A stretch of DNA of 64,000 nucleotides, taken from Halichondria panicea. Taxonomy: Eukaryota > Porifera > Demospongiae > Suberitida > Halichondriidae. Each line of letters opens with the position of its first letter. Positions within the stretch are counted from its first letter, which is position 1. Positions 43,508 through 53,949 of this stretch are shown here, piece by piece. A model generated the notes under the pieces. The model made no database searches, was not told the origin of the DNA, and saw only the letters and a list, made by a program, of their open reading frames with translations. The position numbers were made by a program, and so were the translations under genes. The DNA lies in assembly GCF_963675165.1 (NCBI RefSeq), contig NC_087381.1, positions 1,426,001 to 1,490,000 of the forward strand, read 5' to 3'.

Positions 43508-45431
43508 ATGCCACGTGGAAAGAGGACTAGAACTACCAGATCCACAGCGACAAGCCGACGCTCTACTCGAGCTGCCACACGAAACAATTCGACGGCAACT
43601 CCTCCTGGACAGGTAGTCCCAATCACCGCTGGACAGCCTCCAGCACCACCAGCCCCACCACCTGCCCAAGCCGACTTCACGGCATTTTTGCAAGTCATAC
43701 GCAATGAAGTGCGGGCCGAACTAGAGGCCCAACGCATGGCAGCAAGCTCCCTTCCCGTTTCAACCCAATCCCAGGACCCACTGGAGCTGGCCAACTCTCT
43801 ACCACAGCCACAGCAGCACCCCGCTCAGCAGCAGACACCGCTCACCACAGGACAACAGCGGCAACCGACCCGGCAACAACAAGTGATGCCCATTGCACAG
43901 ACCGTGCAGCCTCCACAATATCAACCCACACAAGGGATAGGGACTCTCATCCCCACCACTCTCCAAGGTTGGTGTTATAAATACATTGCTAGCGCTTGGT
44001 ACATATATCATATGTGATTGTCCATTTTTTTTAAGCTTCTCGCATAGCGTTGTGGAGTACACCTGTTGATTACTTTCCCATTGCTGCCATAATTATAGCT
44101 AATTGCCAGCGGCTGAAGTAGCAGTTTAGCCATGTCCCACGCCCCGTCAAACACTTGCTGCCCAGTATGACTATAGCACAGCATAGTATCTCATTTCCAA
44201 ATCGCACTACCTAACCGTGAGCGCTTGCATGATGCTTGCATGATAAGCACTATGACACGTGGGATTAACACTATACAGTCCTATTCAGTACCTTGATAAG
44301 CACTAGCACTATTTACTCTTGTGGCTTGGCTAGGGCAAACTGACTCAGACTAACAGCTTGAGAAGCATATGCACTACTCACTTGTGGCTTTGGCTACTAT
44401 ACTCCTATTCAGTACTATTGCACAGCAGGAAACCTCAAGCACCATTAACAGTGAGTGCTTGCATGATAAGCACTATGACACGTGGGATTAACACTACAGT
44501 CCTATTCAGTACCTTGATAAGCACTACACACTATTTACTCTTGTGGCTTGGCTAGGGCAACCGGACTCAGACTAACAGCTTGAGAAGCACTATGCACTAC
44601 TCATTTGCAGCTTTGGCTACTATAGTCCTATTCAGTACTATTGCACAGCAAAAAACCACACCGCTCATTCACATGGCCTTGGCCCTATTCCGTACTATTG
44701 CACGAGCATGATAAGCAGTCGATTTGGCTAGGACAATTGCAGTCCTATCCAGTACTAGTGAGCATGCAGTAACTAGTGAGCAGTATATTTACTTGCTGGT
44801 ATTGAGTAGGACAGATTGCTACAGCCCTATCTCGCATTATTCACTCGCGTGGCTATATCTCACGCTTCTATTGTTTTTGCTTTTGTTTTGTGTTCCTCAT
44901 TCACTCATCAATTCTTACGAGCACTTCGCCTCACTATAATATCTAATCCAACCCTCCTAGCAGCCCTTGGGGTCATACCACCACCAGCGCTGTTATCTTC
45001 GGTCCCGTTGACCCAAAACCAACTCAGCGCCCCATCTACATACCAATCGCCACAGTCATCCTATGGAAGCGGACTGATTCTCTCACCGGCAGAAGCGCCC
45101 GTCCCACAAAAAATTGTCGACAAGATTCGATCTGGTCAATTTGTGGAGATGCGAGAATTGCTGGCCGACAATATCTCCCTACTAGAACAGCTCCACAGCA
45201 TCCACGCTCCAGGCAACATATCAGCGGCAGGCCCATCACGCCCCCGCATGAGGGATGTCCATACATTGCCATTATGGTTGTATTGCTTCCTGACTTACAC
45301 AGTAATTCCCACCACAGATCAGCCCACAAAAGATAAGCTTGCCTATGCCCGGCTGATGATCCTAGAGGCCTCTCGTCACGGACACCTCGGCTGGCTGGAC
45401 TACGATCGCTCTTTCCGGCAACAAGCTGCCG
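43508..45431 (+). pseudogene. Gag-like retroelement protein, two exons, 3'-truncated
   Basis: Exon 1 43508-43967 (MPRGKRTRTTRS, basic Arg/Thr/Ser-rich start, then Pro/Gln-rich stretch) and exon 2 from 44961 (AALGVIPPPALLSSV ... QKIVDKIRSGQFVEMRELL ... RHGHLGWLDYDRSFRQQAA) join in frame over a GT-AG intron. The KI.SGQFVEM.ELL and GWLDYDRSFRQQAA patterns resemble structural proteins of retroelements (DIRS/Ngaro-type elements in invertebrates, from memory). The frame then runs into host flank at the insertion edge, so the C-terminus and any polymerase are missing. The retroelement assignment is tentative; a domesticated host gene fragment is possible. Confidence 0.5.
44234..44680 (+). repeat. 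Tandem duplication, period 223 bp
   Basis: gcttgcatgataagcactatgacacgtgggattaacacta begins at 44234 and again at 44457. The two units stay alignable through cagtccta-ttcagtaccttgataagcacta, cttgtggcttggctagggcaa, actcagactaacagcttgagaagca and tatagtcctattcagtactattgcacagca. Partial degenerate units (cagtcctatccagtacta) continue to about 44760. The repeat sits in the presumed intron of the gag-like gene. Confidence 0.8.
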
Positions 45432-45439
45432 TGAAATAC

Positions 45440-45622
45440 AGACTCTATATTTTCAACTTCATTCCTTACATGCAGGAGGTGCTTGCTAGTAGATTATTAT
45501 TTTATAAACTATATTCAACTTCATTCACAATCTTATCATGTGCAGGTGCCACTATAGTGGACTTACCCCTACTCCATGAATGTAGAGAACAATTATTATT
45601 ATAGTCAGTCTAAGAGATAGAT
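45440..45622 (+). promoter_or_regulatory. Class B upstream block of copy 8
   Basis: Same block as before copy 6: tttcaacttcattccttacatgcaggaggtgcttgctag, TATAAA at 45503-45508, cttatcatgtgcaggtgccactatagtgg, then a leader to the ATG. The gag-like insertion ends about 190 bases before the start codon and so cuts off the more distal part of the block. Confidence 0.45.
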
Positions 45623-47567
45623 ATGGAGTTCCTTTACCTACTATTGTTAACTCTCTCTTCCCATCTTATGATTGCTACTGCTAATTCTTCACCAGTAGAA
45701 GCAAACACTGAAGCAGTGGATAACAATACTTGCTGGACAAAGATACAAATACCCTGTGAAATTTTATCAACGACACAAAATGGAAGAGGTATCAGCTCAG
45801 AGAAGTTTATTGGCTCAAAGGTAATCGAAGATCATGACATGGATTGTTATCCTTGGATGTTTCGTAATCCCATAAATGGAAAATGTGAATGTAGTAACAT
45901 TCCACTTCACTCTGTACTATGTGATATTGAAATCAGCAGGACATCCATTCTTGACTGCTATTGTATGACTTACAATAGTGAGAGCAATGAAACTCAACTA
46001 GGAAGATGTGTGTATGGTTGCGGACATAAAACAGACACTGTCTTTTATACACTTCCAAATAGCACAGACGATCTTAATTTATACTCTTGTGGAAGACTGA
46101 ACCGCGATTCAACACTGTGTGGGAAGTGTCTACCAGGATATTCACCACTCTTGTACTCATATGAAATGAAATGCATGAACTGCACGGGAGAGAACACAAG
46201 CTACAACTGGATCAAGTACATAGCAGTTGCTTATATTCCATTAACATTTTTCTTTTTCTTTGTCGTAATCTTTAAATTTAACGGAAATTCTCCTTTGCTG
46301 AAGTTGTTCATTAGTGTGTCCCAGGGAATCTCTTCACCCATAGTGGCAAGAGCTTTTCTTTCAGTTGTTTCAAGGAAAGCTTATATTGAGAATTTCACTA
46401 GAGCTTTTGGTAGCTTCTATGGTATCTGGAATTTGGATTTCTTTCGTACTGTCATTCCACCTATTTGTGCGACGGACATCAGTCAAAATACAAGTGCTTG
46501 CTTTGGATTATGCTATTGCCTTTTATCCATTGTTACTGGTTATTCTGACTTACTTTCTCATTAGTTTGCATAGCCGTGATGTACGTATAGTTGTTTGGTT
46601 GTGGAGACCTTTTCATAAGGTTTTCGGTTTAGTTAGTCAAAGCTGGGATATGGAAGGGTCGATTGTGAATGCTTTTGCTACCTTCTTTTTACTCTCTTAC
46701 TTAAAGATTCTCAACACTACTACTGATTTGCTAATATTTACTACAATGTATGTACTGAAAGACAACAACAAAGAATACGCTAAAAAGCATGTACTTTACT
46801 ACGATGCCACAGTGGAATACTTGGGACAAGAACATCTTCCGTACGCAATAGTAGCTTTGTTTGTCGGAGTTTTCATTGTAATACTTCCTATAGTGTTTCT
46901 GATTGTATATCCAATGAAATGGTTTCAGAAATGTCTCAATGCTTTGAAAATTCAGCGTCAACGCCTTGACATGTTTGTCAACTGCTACCAAGGTTACTAC
47001 AAGGACGGAACAAATGGTACCAGAGATTATCGATGGTTTTCTGTGTCATACTTCATATATCAGCTGATTATGTTCGTACTATTCACAGTCACGCAAAGTA
47101 TCTATTTTTTTTCTATTGGAGCGTTGGTCACAGTTACTGTCATGTTTATGCACCTTTCATTACGACCATACAAGGAAGAATTCAAAGTGTACGACATAAC
47201 AGATGCCTTCATGCTACTAAGTATGAGTGGAGTGTTCATTATGGCAATCGCAGGAGACGAAGCTGGCATCAAAGCTTCCTACTTCAGAACATTTTCTTAT
47301 TCATTTCTAGCCCTCATTGCAATTGTTCCGATGATCTACTTTCTTGTAGTAACTATTTGGTGGCTCCTGGTAAAGAAACAATTCAAAACTTGGTGCATCA
47401 GCAAACTTTTTAGCTTCCGTACTCCGCCTGAAAATCCACAAATTGATGAGTCATTTTCAGAGAGTGATATTCCACACCGGTTAGAAAATCCATCAGATTA
47501 CTCCTCTCCAAATACCCCACTGATTTCTGCCGTTGGAAAAGATGCAAAGTATGGCTCCGTTGCTTGA
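45623..47567 (+). pseudogene. Multi-pass Cys-rich membrane protein, copy 8 (one frameshift)
   Basis: Class III N-terminus (MEFLYLLLLTLSSHLM, NGRGISSEKF). The only lesion is one extra A in the run 46485-46488 (gtcaaaatac for gtcaaatac) at the DISQIQV motif, which sends the frame into NTSACFGLC and a stop at 46564. Downstream coding is open to 47567 in the shifted frame. The same extra base occurs in the minus copy at 58267-60214, so it is unlikely to be a random sequencing error. The tail is of the SAVGKDAKYGSVA class with TPPENPQIDESFSESD, as in 51384-53333. The ectodomain shows NTSYN in place of NMTYN, also shared with 58267-60214. Confidence 0.85.
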
Positions 47568-48911
47568 AGTGTCATTCCAGAGCCATAATTGTAATGCTAA
47601 AAAGCTGACTTAGTATATAATATAGAGTTTGCTGGCAGTATATCACATACATAGGACTGGTTACATGCAGAAATGTTGTTGTGTACCTCGGTGACATCTA
47701 ATTACTAAATGTACCTTTCAGTTTGTACGTTTATATTATTATGATTGTCCACCTATATATACTGTGCACTGACATTTGTATATAGGTGTGGGTATTTGTT
47801 GTATATACTGCATATAATTATTGTGTGGGTGTAGATCTATCCATTTATCAAAGTGAAACTACTACACAAACACAAATGACAAATTTAGGTGATGTCATTG
47901 TATATAAAGAGATAAGTAATGGATATGGGTATAATTATAGTGCCAGAATCACTGTTAAGGATGGTGTAATCACTAGCTGTATAATTGTATCAGCTTTCTC
48001 AATTCTCATCACCCTGGAATAAGCGGACGCTGATCTATATTATTGGCACTAGAAGAAGTAGTCACTGCTGTATACACAGGACCATAGATAGCAGGGGGTG
48101 GGGCAATTACCCCCTGAAATTCTAGATGGCATTGCAGGATGCATGATGGATGATCCACTAGTAGCAAAGAAACCTCCGCAATTTCTGCTTTAGTAAATGT
48201 AATTTTGCTAACTACAAAACTCTATGGTACATGCAGTGGATTGCACAAGCACACTGCATATTATGTTTCCTCGGGCCACCCCTGTAAATCTAAGCTATCT
48301 ACGGACCTATACTGAGTATCTATAATGACAGCTAGGCAAATATATTTTACTGATATTAGTTACTCACAGTCTGTTTGAGTATTCAGAAACAAACTTACAA
48401 AACGAAAATGAAATTACTGTATCCCCACACAGTAAGTTAGAAAAAAGCAAAGCAACGGATGAGGCTTAAATGTTGCTTAAAGCTGTATTTCATTTTTTCC
48501 CCTGTTCTCCCTATAATAATTATAGAGTCAACCTACACTTAGAATATGCAAATTGCAATGATTTTATATCCACATGTAGATCACGTTGCTAGATCTATCA
48601 TTGAATTAATTAGCTCCAGTACATATTTTATGGCTTGTATAGTATGCAATATCTGAATATAGTCAATTCGAACATCATTATTTGAGTCAGGCTAATAGCA
48701 ATAATTATATATATCTGCTTATTTTAAGCATACACTATATATGCTTGTCAAGCCTCTACTTACCGAACTCTCAGGTGAAGTAAACAGAAGTTGATTATTT
48801 AATTAAACGTACTGTTTTCAACTTCATTCACATGTATATCATGTGCAGGTGTCGCTATAATTAGTGGATTTACTCCATCAAAATATCAATAGCTATTATT
48901 AAGATATAGGT
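47568..48911. other. Spacer without a supported gene; 3' flank type 2 and a weak class B block
   Basis: 47568-47930 is a different 3' flank (aaaagctgacttagtatataatatagagtttgctggcagtat ... gtgtgggtgtagatctatccatttatcaaagtgaaactactacacaaacac) that reappears after copy 9 and, inverted, after the minus copy at 51384. A short frame at 47786-48022 lacks any recognised motif and is not annotated as a gene. The last 110 bases before 48912 keep gttttcaacttcattcacatgtatatcatgtgcaggtgtcgctat, a shortened class B block. Confidence 0.5.
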
Positions 48912-50852
48912 ATGGATTTCTTCTATCTCCTAGTGTTAACACTCACTTCTCATCTTATGATTGCTACTGCTAATTCTGTACCAGTAGAAGCAAACACTGA
49001 AGCAGTGGATAACAATACTTGCTGGACAAAGATACAAATACCCTGTGAAACTTCATCAACCACACAAACTGGTTTAATAAAAGATCTCAGCTCAGAGAAA
49101 TTCATTAGTTCAACGGTTCTCAAAGAACATGATGTCATGGATTGTTATCCTTGGATGTTTCGTAATCCCAGAAATGGAAAATGTGAATGTAGTAACATTC
49201 CATATCACTCTGTACTATGTGATGTTGAAATCAGCAGGACATCCATTCTTGATTGCTATTGTATGACTTACGATAGTGAGAGCAATGAAACTCAATTAGG
49301 AAGATGTGTGTATGGTTGCGGACATAAAACAGACACTGTCTTTTATACACTTCCAAATAACACAGACAATCTTAATACCTACTCTTGTGGAAGAATGAAC
49401 CGCGATTCAACACTGTGTGGACAGTGTCTATCAGGATATTCACCACTCTTGTACTCGTATGAAATGGAATGCATGAACTGTACGGGAGAGAACATGACCT
49501 ACAACTGGATCAAGTACATAGCAGTTGCTTACATTCCTTTAACATTCTTCTTTTTCTTCGTCGTAATCTTTAAATTCAATGGAACTTCACCAATGCTGAA
49601 AGGTTTCATTAGTATTTCCCAAGGACTTGTTTCACCTATAGCTGCAAGAGCTTTTCTTTCTGTTACTTTAAGGAAAGCTTATATTAGAGCTTTAGAGGCC
49701 TTTTATGGTATCTGGAGTTTGGATTTCTTTCGTGCTGTCATTCCACCTATTTGTGCGACGGACATCAGTCAAATACAAGTGTTTGCTTTGGACTATGCTA
49801 TTGCCTTTTATCCATTGGTACTGGTTATTCTGACTTACTTTCTCATTAGTTTGCATGGCCGTGATGTACGTATAGTTGTTTGGTTGTGGAGACCTTTTCA
49901 TAAGGTTTTCAGTTTAGTTAGTCAAAACTGGGATATGGAAGGGTCGATTGTGAATGCTTTTGCTACCTTCTTTTTACTCTCCTACTTAAAATTTCTCAAC
50001 ACGACTATTGAGTTATTAGTATTTACTAGAATGTATGTACTGGAAGCTAACAGCAAAGATTATGTTATAAAGTATGTCCTTTACTATGATGCCACAGTGG
50101 AATTCTTTGGACATAAACATCTTCCGTACGCAATAGTAGCTTTGTTTGTCGGAGTTTTCATTGTAATACTTCCTATAGTGTTTCTGATTGTATATCCAAT
50201 GAAATGGTTTCAGAAATTTCTCAATGCTTTGAAAATTCAGCGTCAACGTCTTGACATGTTTGTCAACTGCTACCAAGGTTACTACAAGGATGGAACGAAT
50301 GGTACCAGAGATTATCGATGGTTTTCAGTGACTTACTTTTTTCTTCAGCTGATTGTGTTTGTACTATTTACGTTCTCGCAAAGTATATATTGTTTTTCCA
50401 TCGGAGTGTTATTCATAATTACCCTCATATTTATGCAACTTTCGTTACGACCATACAAGGAAGAATTCAGAGTGTATAACATAACAGATGCCTTCATGCT
50501 ACTGATTTTTAGTGGAATGTTCATTATGGCAACCGCGGGAGACGAAGCTGACATCAAAGCTTCCTATTTCAGTGCATTTTCTTATTTGATTCTAGCACTC
50601 CTTGCAGTTGTCCCGATAATCTACTTTCTTGTAGTAACTATTTGGTGGCTCCTGGTAAAGAAAAAACTCAAAACTTGGTGCGTTAGCAAACTTTGTAGCT
50701 TTCGTGCTCCGCCTGAAATCCCACAAATTGAGGAGTTTTTTTCAGAGAGTGATATTCCACACCAGTTAGAGAATCCATCAGATTACTCATCACCAAATAC
50801 CCCACTGATTTCTGCCACTGGAAAAGATGCAAAGTATGGCTCAGTTGCTTGA
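48912..50852 (+). CDS. Multi-pass Cys-rich membrane protein, copy 9 (intact)
   Basis: 646 residues, MDFFYLLVLTLTSHLM start. Layout as in 13224. Two in-frame differences: an insertion before the DCYPWMF motif (EHDVMDCYPW) and a four-codon deletion where others read YIENFTRALG (here YIRALE), between the first two strong membrane segments. The class I ectodomain is combined with class B upstream sequence. Tail SATGKDAKYGSVA with EEFFSESD. It is the last plus-strand copy and faces the minus copy that ends at 51384, tail to tail, 531 bp apart. Confidence 0.92.
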   Translation: MDFFYLLVLTLTSHLMIATANSVPVEANTEAVDNNTCWTKIQIPCETSSTTQTGLIKDLSSEKFISSTVLKEHDVMDCYPWMFRNPRNGKCECSNIPYHSVLCDVEISRTSILDCYCMTYDSESNETQLGRCVYGCGHKTDTVFYTLPNNTDNLNTYSCGRMNRDSTLCGQCLSGYSPLLYSYEMECMNCTGENMTYNWIKYIAVAYIPLTFFFFFVVIFKFNGTSPMLKGFISISQGLVSPIAARAFLSVTLRKAYIRALEAFYGIWSLDFFRAVIPPICATDISQIQVFALDYAIAFYPLVLVILTYFLISLHGRDVRIVVWLWRPFHKVFSLVSQNWDMEGSIVNAFATFFLLSYLKFLNTTIELLVFTRMYVLEANSKDYVIKYVLYYDATVEFFGHKHLPYAIVALFVGVFIVILPIVFLIVYPMKWFQKFLNALKIQRQRLDMFVNCYQGYYKDGTNGTRDYRWFSVTYFFLQLIVFVLFTFSQSIYCFSIGVLFIITLIFMQLSLRPYKEEFRVYNITDAFMLLIFSGMFIMATAGDEADIKASYFSAFSYLILALLAVVPIIYFLVVTIWWLLVKKKLKTWCVSKLCSFRAPPEIPQIEEFFSESDIPHQLENPSDYSSPNTPLISATGKDAKYGSVA

Positions 50853-51383
50853 AGTGTCATTCCAGACGCATAATTGTAATGCTAAAAAGCTGGCTTAGTA
50901 TATATAGAGTTTGCTGGCAGTATATCACATACATAGGACTGGTTACATGCAGAAAGTTGTTGTGTACCTCTGTGACATCTAATTATTTATAGCTAAATGT
51001 ACCTTTCAGTTTGTACGTTTATATTATTATGATTGTCCACCTATATACACTGTGCACTGACATTTGTATATAAGTGTGGGTATTTGTTGTATAGTGCATA
51101 TAATTATTGTGTGGGTGTAAATCTATTTATCAAAATAGATAATTACTCATCTCTTTATATACAATGACATCACCTGAATTTGTCATTTGTGTTTGTGTAG
51201 TAGTTTCACTTTGATAATAGATCTACACCCACACAATAATTATATCACAGAGGTACACAATAAAATTTCTGCATGTAACCTATGTATGTGAATTAAAGAA
51301 AACTATAATATTATACTGCCAGTAAACTCTATATATACTAAGTCAGCTTTTTAGCATTACAACCGTGGCTCTGGAATGACACT
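50853..51383. repeat. Centre of the large inverted duplication (junction near 51.14 kb)
   Basis: 50853-51133 (3' flank of copy 9) is mirrored, with differences, by 51211-51383 (3' flank of the minus copy). aattattgtgtgggtgtaaatctatttatcaaa at 51101-51133 pairs with ttgataatagatctacacccacacaataatt at about 51211-51241. The roughly 77 bases between them read, inverted, as the continuation of the type 2 flank at 47860-47915 up to agagataagtaat; that homology ends near 51140-51150, which marks the join. Confidence 0.75.
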
Positions 51384-53333
51384 TCAAGCAACGGAGCCAT
51401 ACTTTGCATCTTTTCCAACGGCAGAAATCAGTGGGGTATTTGGAGAGGAGTAATCTGATGGATTTTCTAACCGGTGTGGAATATCACTCTCTGAAAATGA
51501 CTCATCAATTTGTGGATTTTCAGGCGGAGTACGGAAGCTACGAAGTTTGCTGATGCACCAAGTTTTGAATTGTTTCTTTACCAGGAGCCACCAACTAGTT
51601 ACTACAAGAAAGTAGATCATTGGAACAATTGCAATGAGGGCTGGAAATAAACAAGAAAATGTTCTGAAGTAGGAAGCTTTGATGCCAGCTTCGTCTCCTG
51701 CGATTGCCATAATGAACATTCCACTCATACTTAGTAGCATGAAGGCATCTGTTATGTCGTACACTTTGAATTCTTCCTTGTATGGTCGTAATGAAAGGTG
51801 CATAAACATGAGAGTAACTATGAATAACGCTCCAATAGAAAAACAATAGATACTTTGCGTGACTGTGAATAGTACGAACATAATCAGCTGAAGTATGAAG
51901 TATGACACAGAAAACCATCGATAATCTCTGGTACCATTTGTTCCGTCCTTGTAGTAACCTTGGTAGCAGTTGACAAACATGTCAAGGCGTTGACGCTGAA
52001 TTTTCAAAGCATTGAGACATTTCTGAAACCATTTCATTGGATATACAATCAGAAACACTATAGGAAGTATTACAATGAAAACTCCGACGAACAAAGCTAC
52101 TATTGCGTACAGAAGATGTTCTTGTCCCAAGTATTCCACTGTGGCATCATAGTAAAGTACATGCTTTTTAGCGTATTCTTTGTTGTTGTCTTTCAGTACA
52201 TACATTGTAGTAAATATTAGCAAATAAGCAGTAGTGTTGAGAATCTTAAAGTAGGAGAGTAAAAAGAAGGTAGCAAAAGCATTCACAATCGACCCTTCCA
52301 TATCCCAGCTTTGACTAACTAAACCGAAAACCTTATGAAAAGGTCTCCACAACCAAACAACTATACGTACATCATGGCTATGCAAACTAATGAGAAAGTA
52401 AGTCAGAATAACCAGTAACAATGGATAAAAGGCAATAGCATAATCCAAAGCAAGCACTTGTATTTGACTAATGTCCGTCGCACAAATAGGTGGAATGACA
52501 GTACGAAAGAAATCCAAATTCCAGATCCCATAGAAGCTACCTAAAGCTCTAGTGAAATTATCAATATAAGCTTTCCTTGAAACAACTGAAAGAAAAGCTT
52601 TTGCCACTATGGGTGAAACGATTCCCTGGGACACACTAATGAACAACTTCAGCAAAGGAGAATTTCCGTTAAATTTAAAGATTACGACAAAGAAAAAGAA
52701 AAATGTTAATGGAATGTAAGCAACTGCTATGTACTTGATCCAATTGTAGGTCATACTCTCTCCCGTACAGTTCATGCATTTCATTTCATACGAGTACAAG
52801 AGTGGTGAATATCCTGGTAGACACTTCCCACATAGTGTTGAATCGCGGTTCATATTTCCACAAGAGTATGAATTAAGATTGTCTGTGTCATTTGGAAGTG
52901 GATAAAACACAGTGTCCGTTTTATGTCCGCAACCATACACACATCTTCCTAGTTGAGTTTCATTGCTCTCACTATCGTAAGTCATACAATAGCAATCTAG
53001 AATGGATGTCCTACTGATTTCAACATCACATAGTACAGAGTGAAGTGGAATGTTACTACATTCACATTTTCCATTTGTTGAATTACGAAACATCCAAGGA
53101 TAACAATCCAGGTCATGATCTTCGATCACTGTTGAACCAATAGACTTCTTTGAGCTGAGATCTTTTATTAAACCAGTTTGTGTGGTTGGTGAAGTTTCAC
53201 AGGGTATTTGTACCGTTGTCCAGCAAGTATTGTTATCCACTGCTTCAGTGTTTGCTTCTACTGGTACAGAATTAGCAGTAGCAATCACAAGATGAGAGGA
53301 GGTTGTTAACATTAGGAGGTAATAGAACTCCAT
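51384..53333 (-). CDS. Multi-pass Cys-rich membrane protein, copy 10 (intact, minus strand)
   Basis: 649 residues, class II start MEFYYLLMLTTSSHLV with the class A upstream block at 53334-53457. Layout as in 13224. It is a mosaic: the N-terminal half matches the minus copy at 54820-56768 and copy 7 (CETSPTTQTGL, NSTNGKCEC, SCGNMNRDSTLCG), while the tail (TPPENPQIDESFSESD, SAVGKDAKYGSVA) and 3' flank match copy 8. Small changes in otherwise fixed positions: LLYAIVAL for LPYAIVAL, and TSWWLLV for TIWWLLV. Confidence 0.92.
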   Translation of the reverse strand: MEFYYLLMLTTSSHLVIATANSVPVEANTEAVDNNTCWTTVQIPCETSPTTQTGLIKDLSSKKSIGSTVIEDHDLDCYPWMFRNSTNGKCECSNIPLHSVLCDVEISRTSILDCYCMTYDSESNETQLGRCVYGCGHKTDTVFYPLPNDTDNLNSYSCGNMNRDSTLCGKCLPGYSPLLYSYEMKCMNCTGESMTYNWIKYIAVAYIPLTFFFFFVVIFKFNGNSPLLKLFISVSQGIVSPIVAKAFLSVVSRKAYIDNFTRALGSFYGIWNLDFFRTVIPPICATDISQIQVLALDYAIAFYPLLLVILTYFLISLHSHDVRIVVWLWRPFHKVFGLVSQSWDMEGSIVNAFATFFLLSYFKILNTTAYLLIFTTMYVLKDNNKEYAKKHVLYYDATVEYLGQEHLLYAIVALFVGVFIVILPIVFLIVYPMKWFQKCLNALKIQRQRLDMFVNCYQGYYKDGTNGTRDYRWFSVSYFILQLIMFVLFTVTQSIYCFSIGALFIVTLMFMHLSLRPYKEEFKVYDITDAFMLLSMSGMFIMAIAGDEAGIKASYFRTFSCLFPALIAIVPMIYFLVVTSWWLLVKKQFKTWCISKLRSFRTPPENPQIDESFSESDIPHRLENPSDYSSPNTPLISAVGKDAKYGSVA

Positions 53334-53457
53334 ATCTAAATCTTATAACTGAGGGATCTTGTTCTCTATTCGGTAAGTGTAAGCCTATTTAGTAGAGCAC
53401 CAGCGTTCCACTGGTCAAATGTATATCTTTGGAGATGAAAGTGAAACAGTAAACAAT
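53334..53457 (-). promoter_or_regulatory. Class A upstream block of copy 10
   Basis: Inverse of the block described at 9130-9256: taactgagggatcttgttctc, taagcctatttagtagagcaccagcgttccactgg, gatgaaagtgaaacagtaaac. Nearly identical to 56769-56892 and 63382-63505. The promoter role is inferred from conservation and position only. Confidence 0.5.
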
Positions 53458-53734
53458 ATTAGAATGTTTCATTTATGTATTGCACGGAATTTCAGTTATA
53501 AATACTCTGTTTTCTTTCGTCTGTATGTATAGTCAACTGAAATAGTCAATCAACTGAAATAGTCAACTTGTGTATATGCATTCAATTAAGCCCAAATAGG
53601 ATAATATAGTTATAGCTGAGCTAAGGGCTAAATTATATCCTTACGCTACATTGCGTAATACCATCATGAAAATTCCTCTGTGTGTATACCATTAATAATT
53701 ATTACAAGATGTCACTAATTTAAAAATGCTATAT

Positions 53735-53949
53735 ATACCGTCTAGCGGGTAATTTTTGGAGGACAAAATATTCGTGGTTGAGCAGTATTTAGTCATTTGG
53801 TAGATAATGTTTTCGTGGTTGCTGCTTGCACTGCAGGTAAAGGTAGGCAAGGTCGCTTCATTCGTGGGTAAAATATTCGTGGTCAGACCGTCAATCACGA
53901 AAACCACGAATATTTTGCCCCACAAAAATTACCCGCTATATAGTATATT
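53735..53949. mobile_element. Foldback MITE copy C
   Basis: Ends tataccgtctagcgggtaatttttgg and caaaaattacccgctatatagtata, with interior cgtggttgagcagtatttagtc and ctgcaggtaaaggtaggc as in copy A (inverted). It lies about 400 bp upstream of copy 10, the same place relative to the gene as the other MITE copies. Confidence 0.8.

Larger units (their letters stand above)
43272..45431 (+). mobile_element. 2.16-kb insertion with a retroelement gag-like gene fragment
   Basis: The uninterrupted sequence gaactatcaagtgaaatacagactc exists at 36426-36448 and, inverted, at 60403-60428. Here gaactatca is followed by atagcatttaaagg... and gtgaaatacagactc resumes at about 45432 after caagctgcc. The inserted block is GC-richer than its surroundings and contains the spliced gag-like frame and a 223-bp tandem repeat. 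I see no clear target-site duplication, long terminal repeat or inverted end. The matching arm at 60.4 kb lacks it. Confidence 0.8.

Noticed and set aside
47786-48022. Small frame of 78 codons after copy 8
   Set aside because: Lies in the type 2 3' flank that is also present, out of frame, after copies 9 and 10; no recognisable motif.
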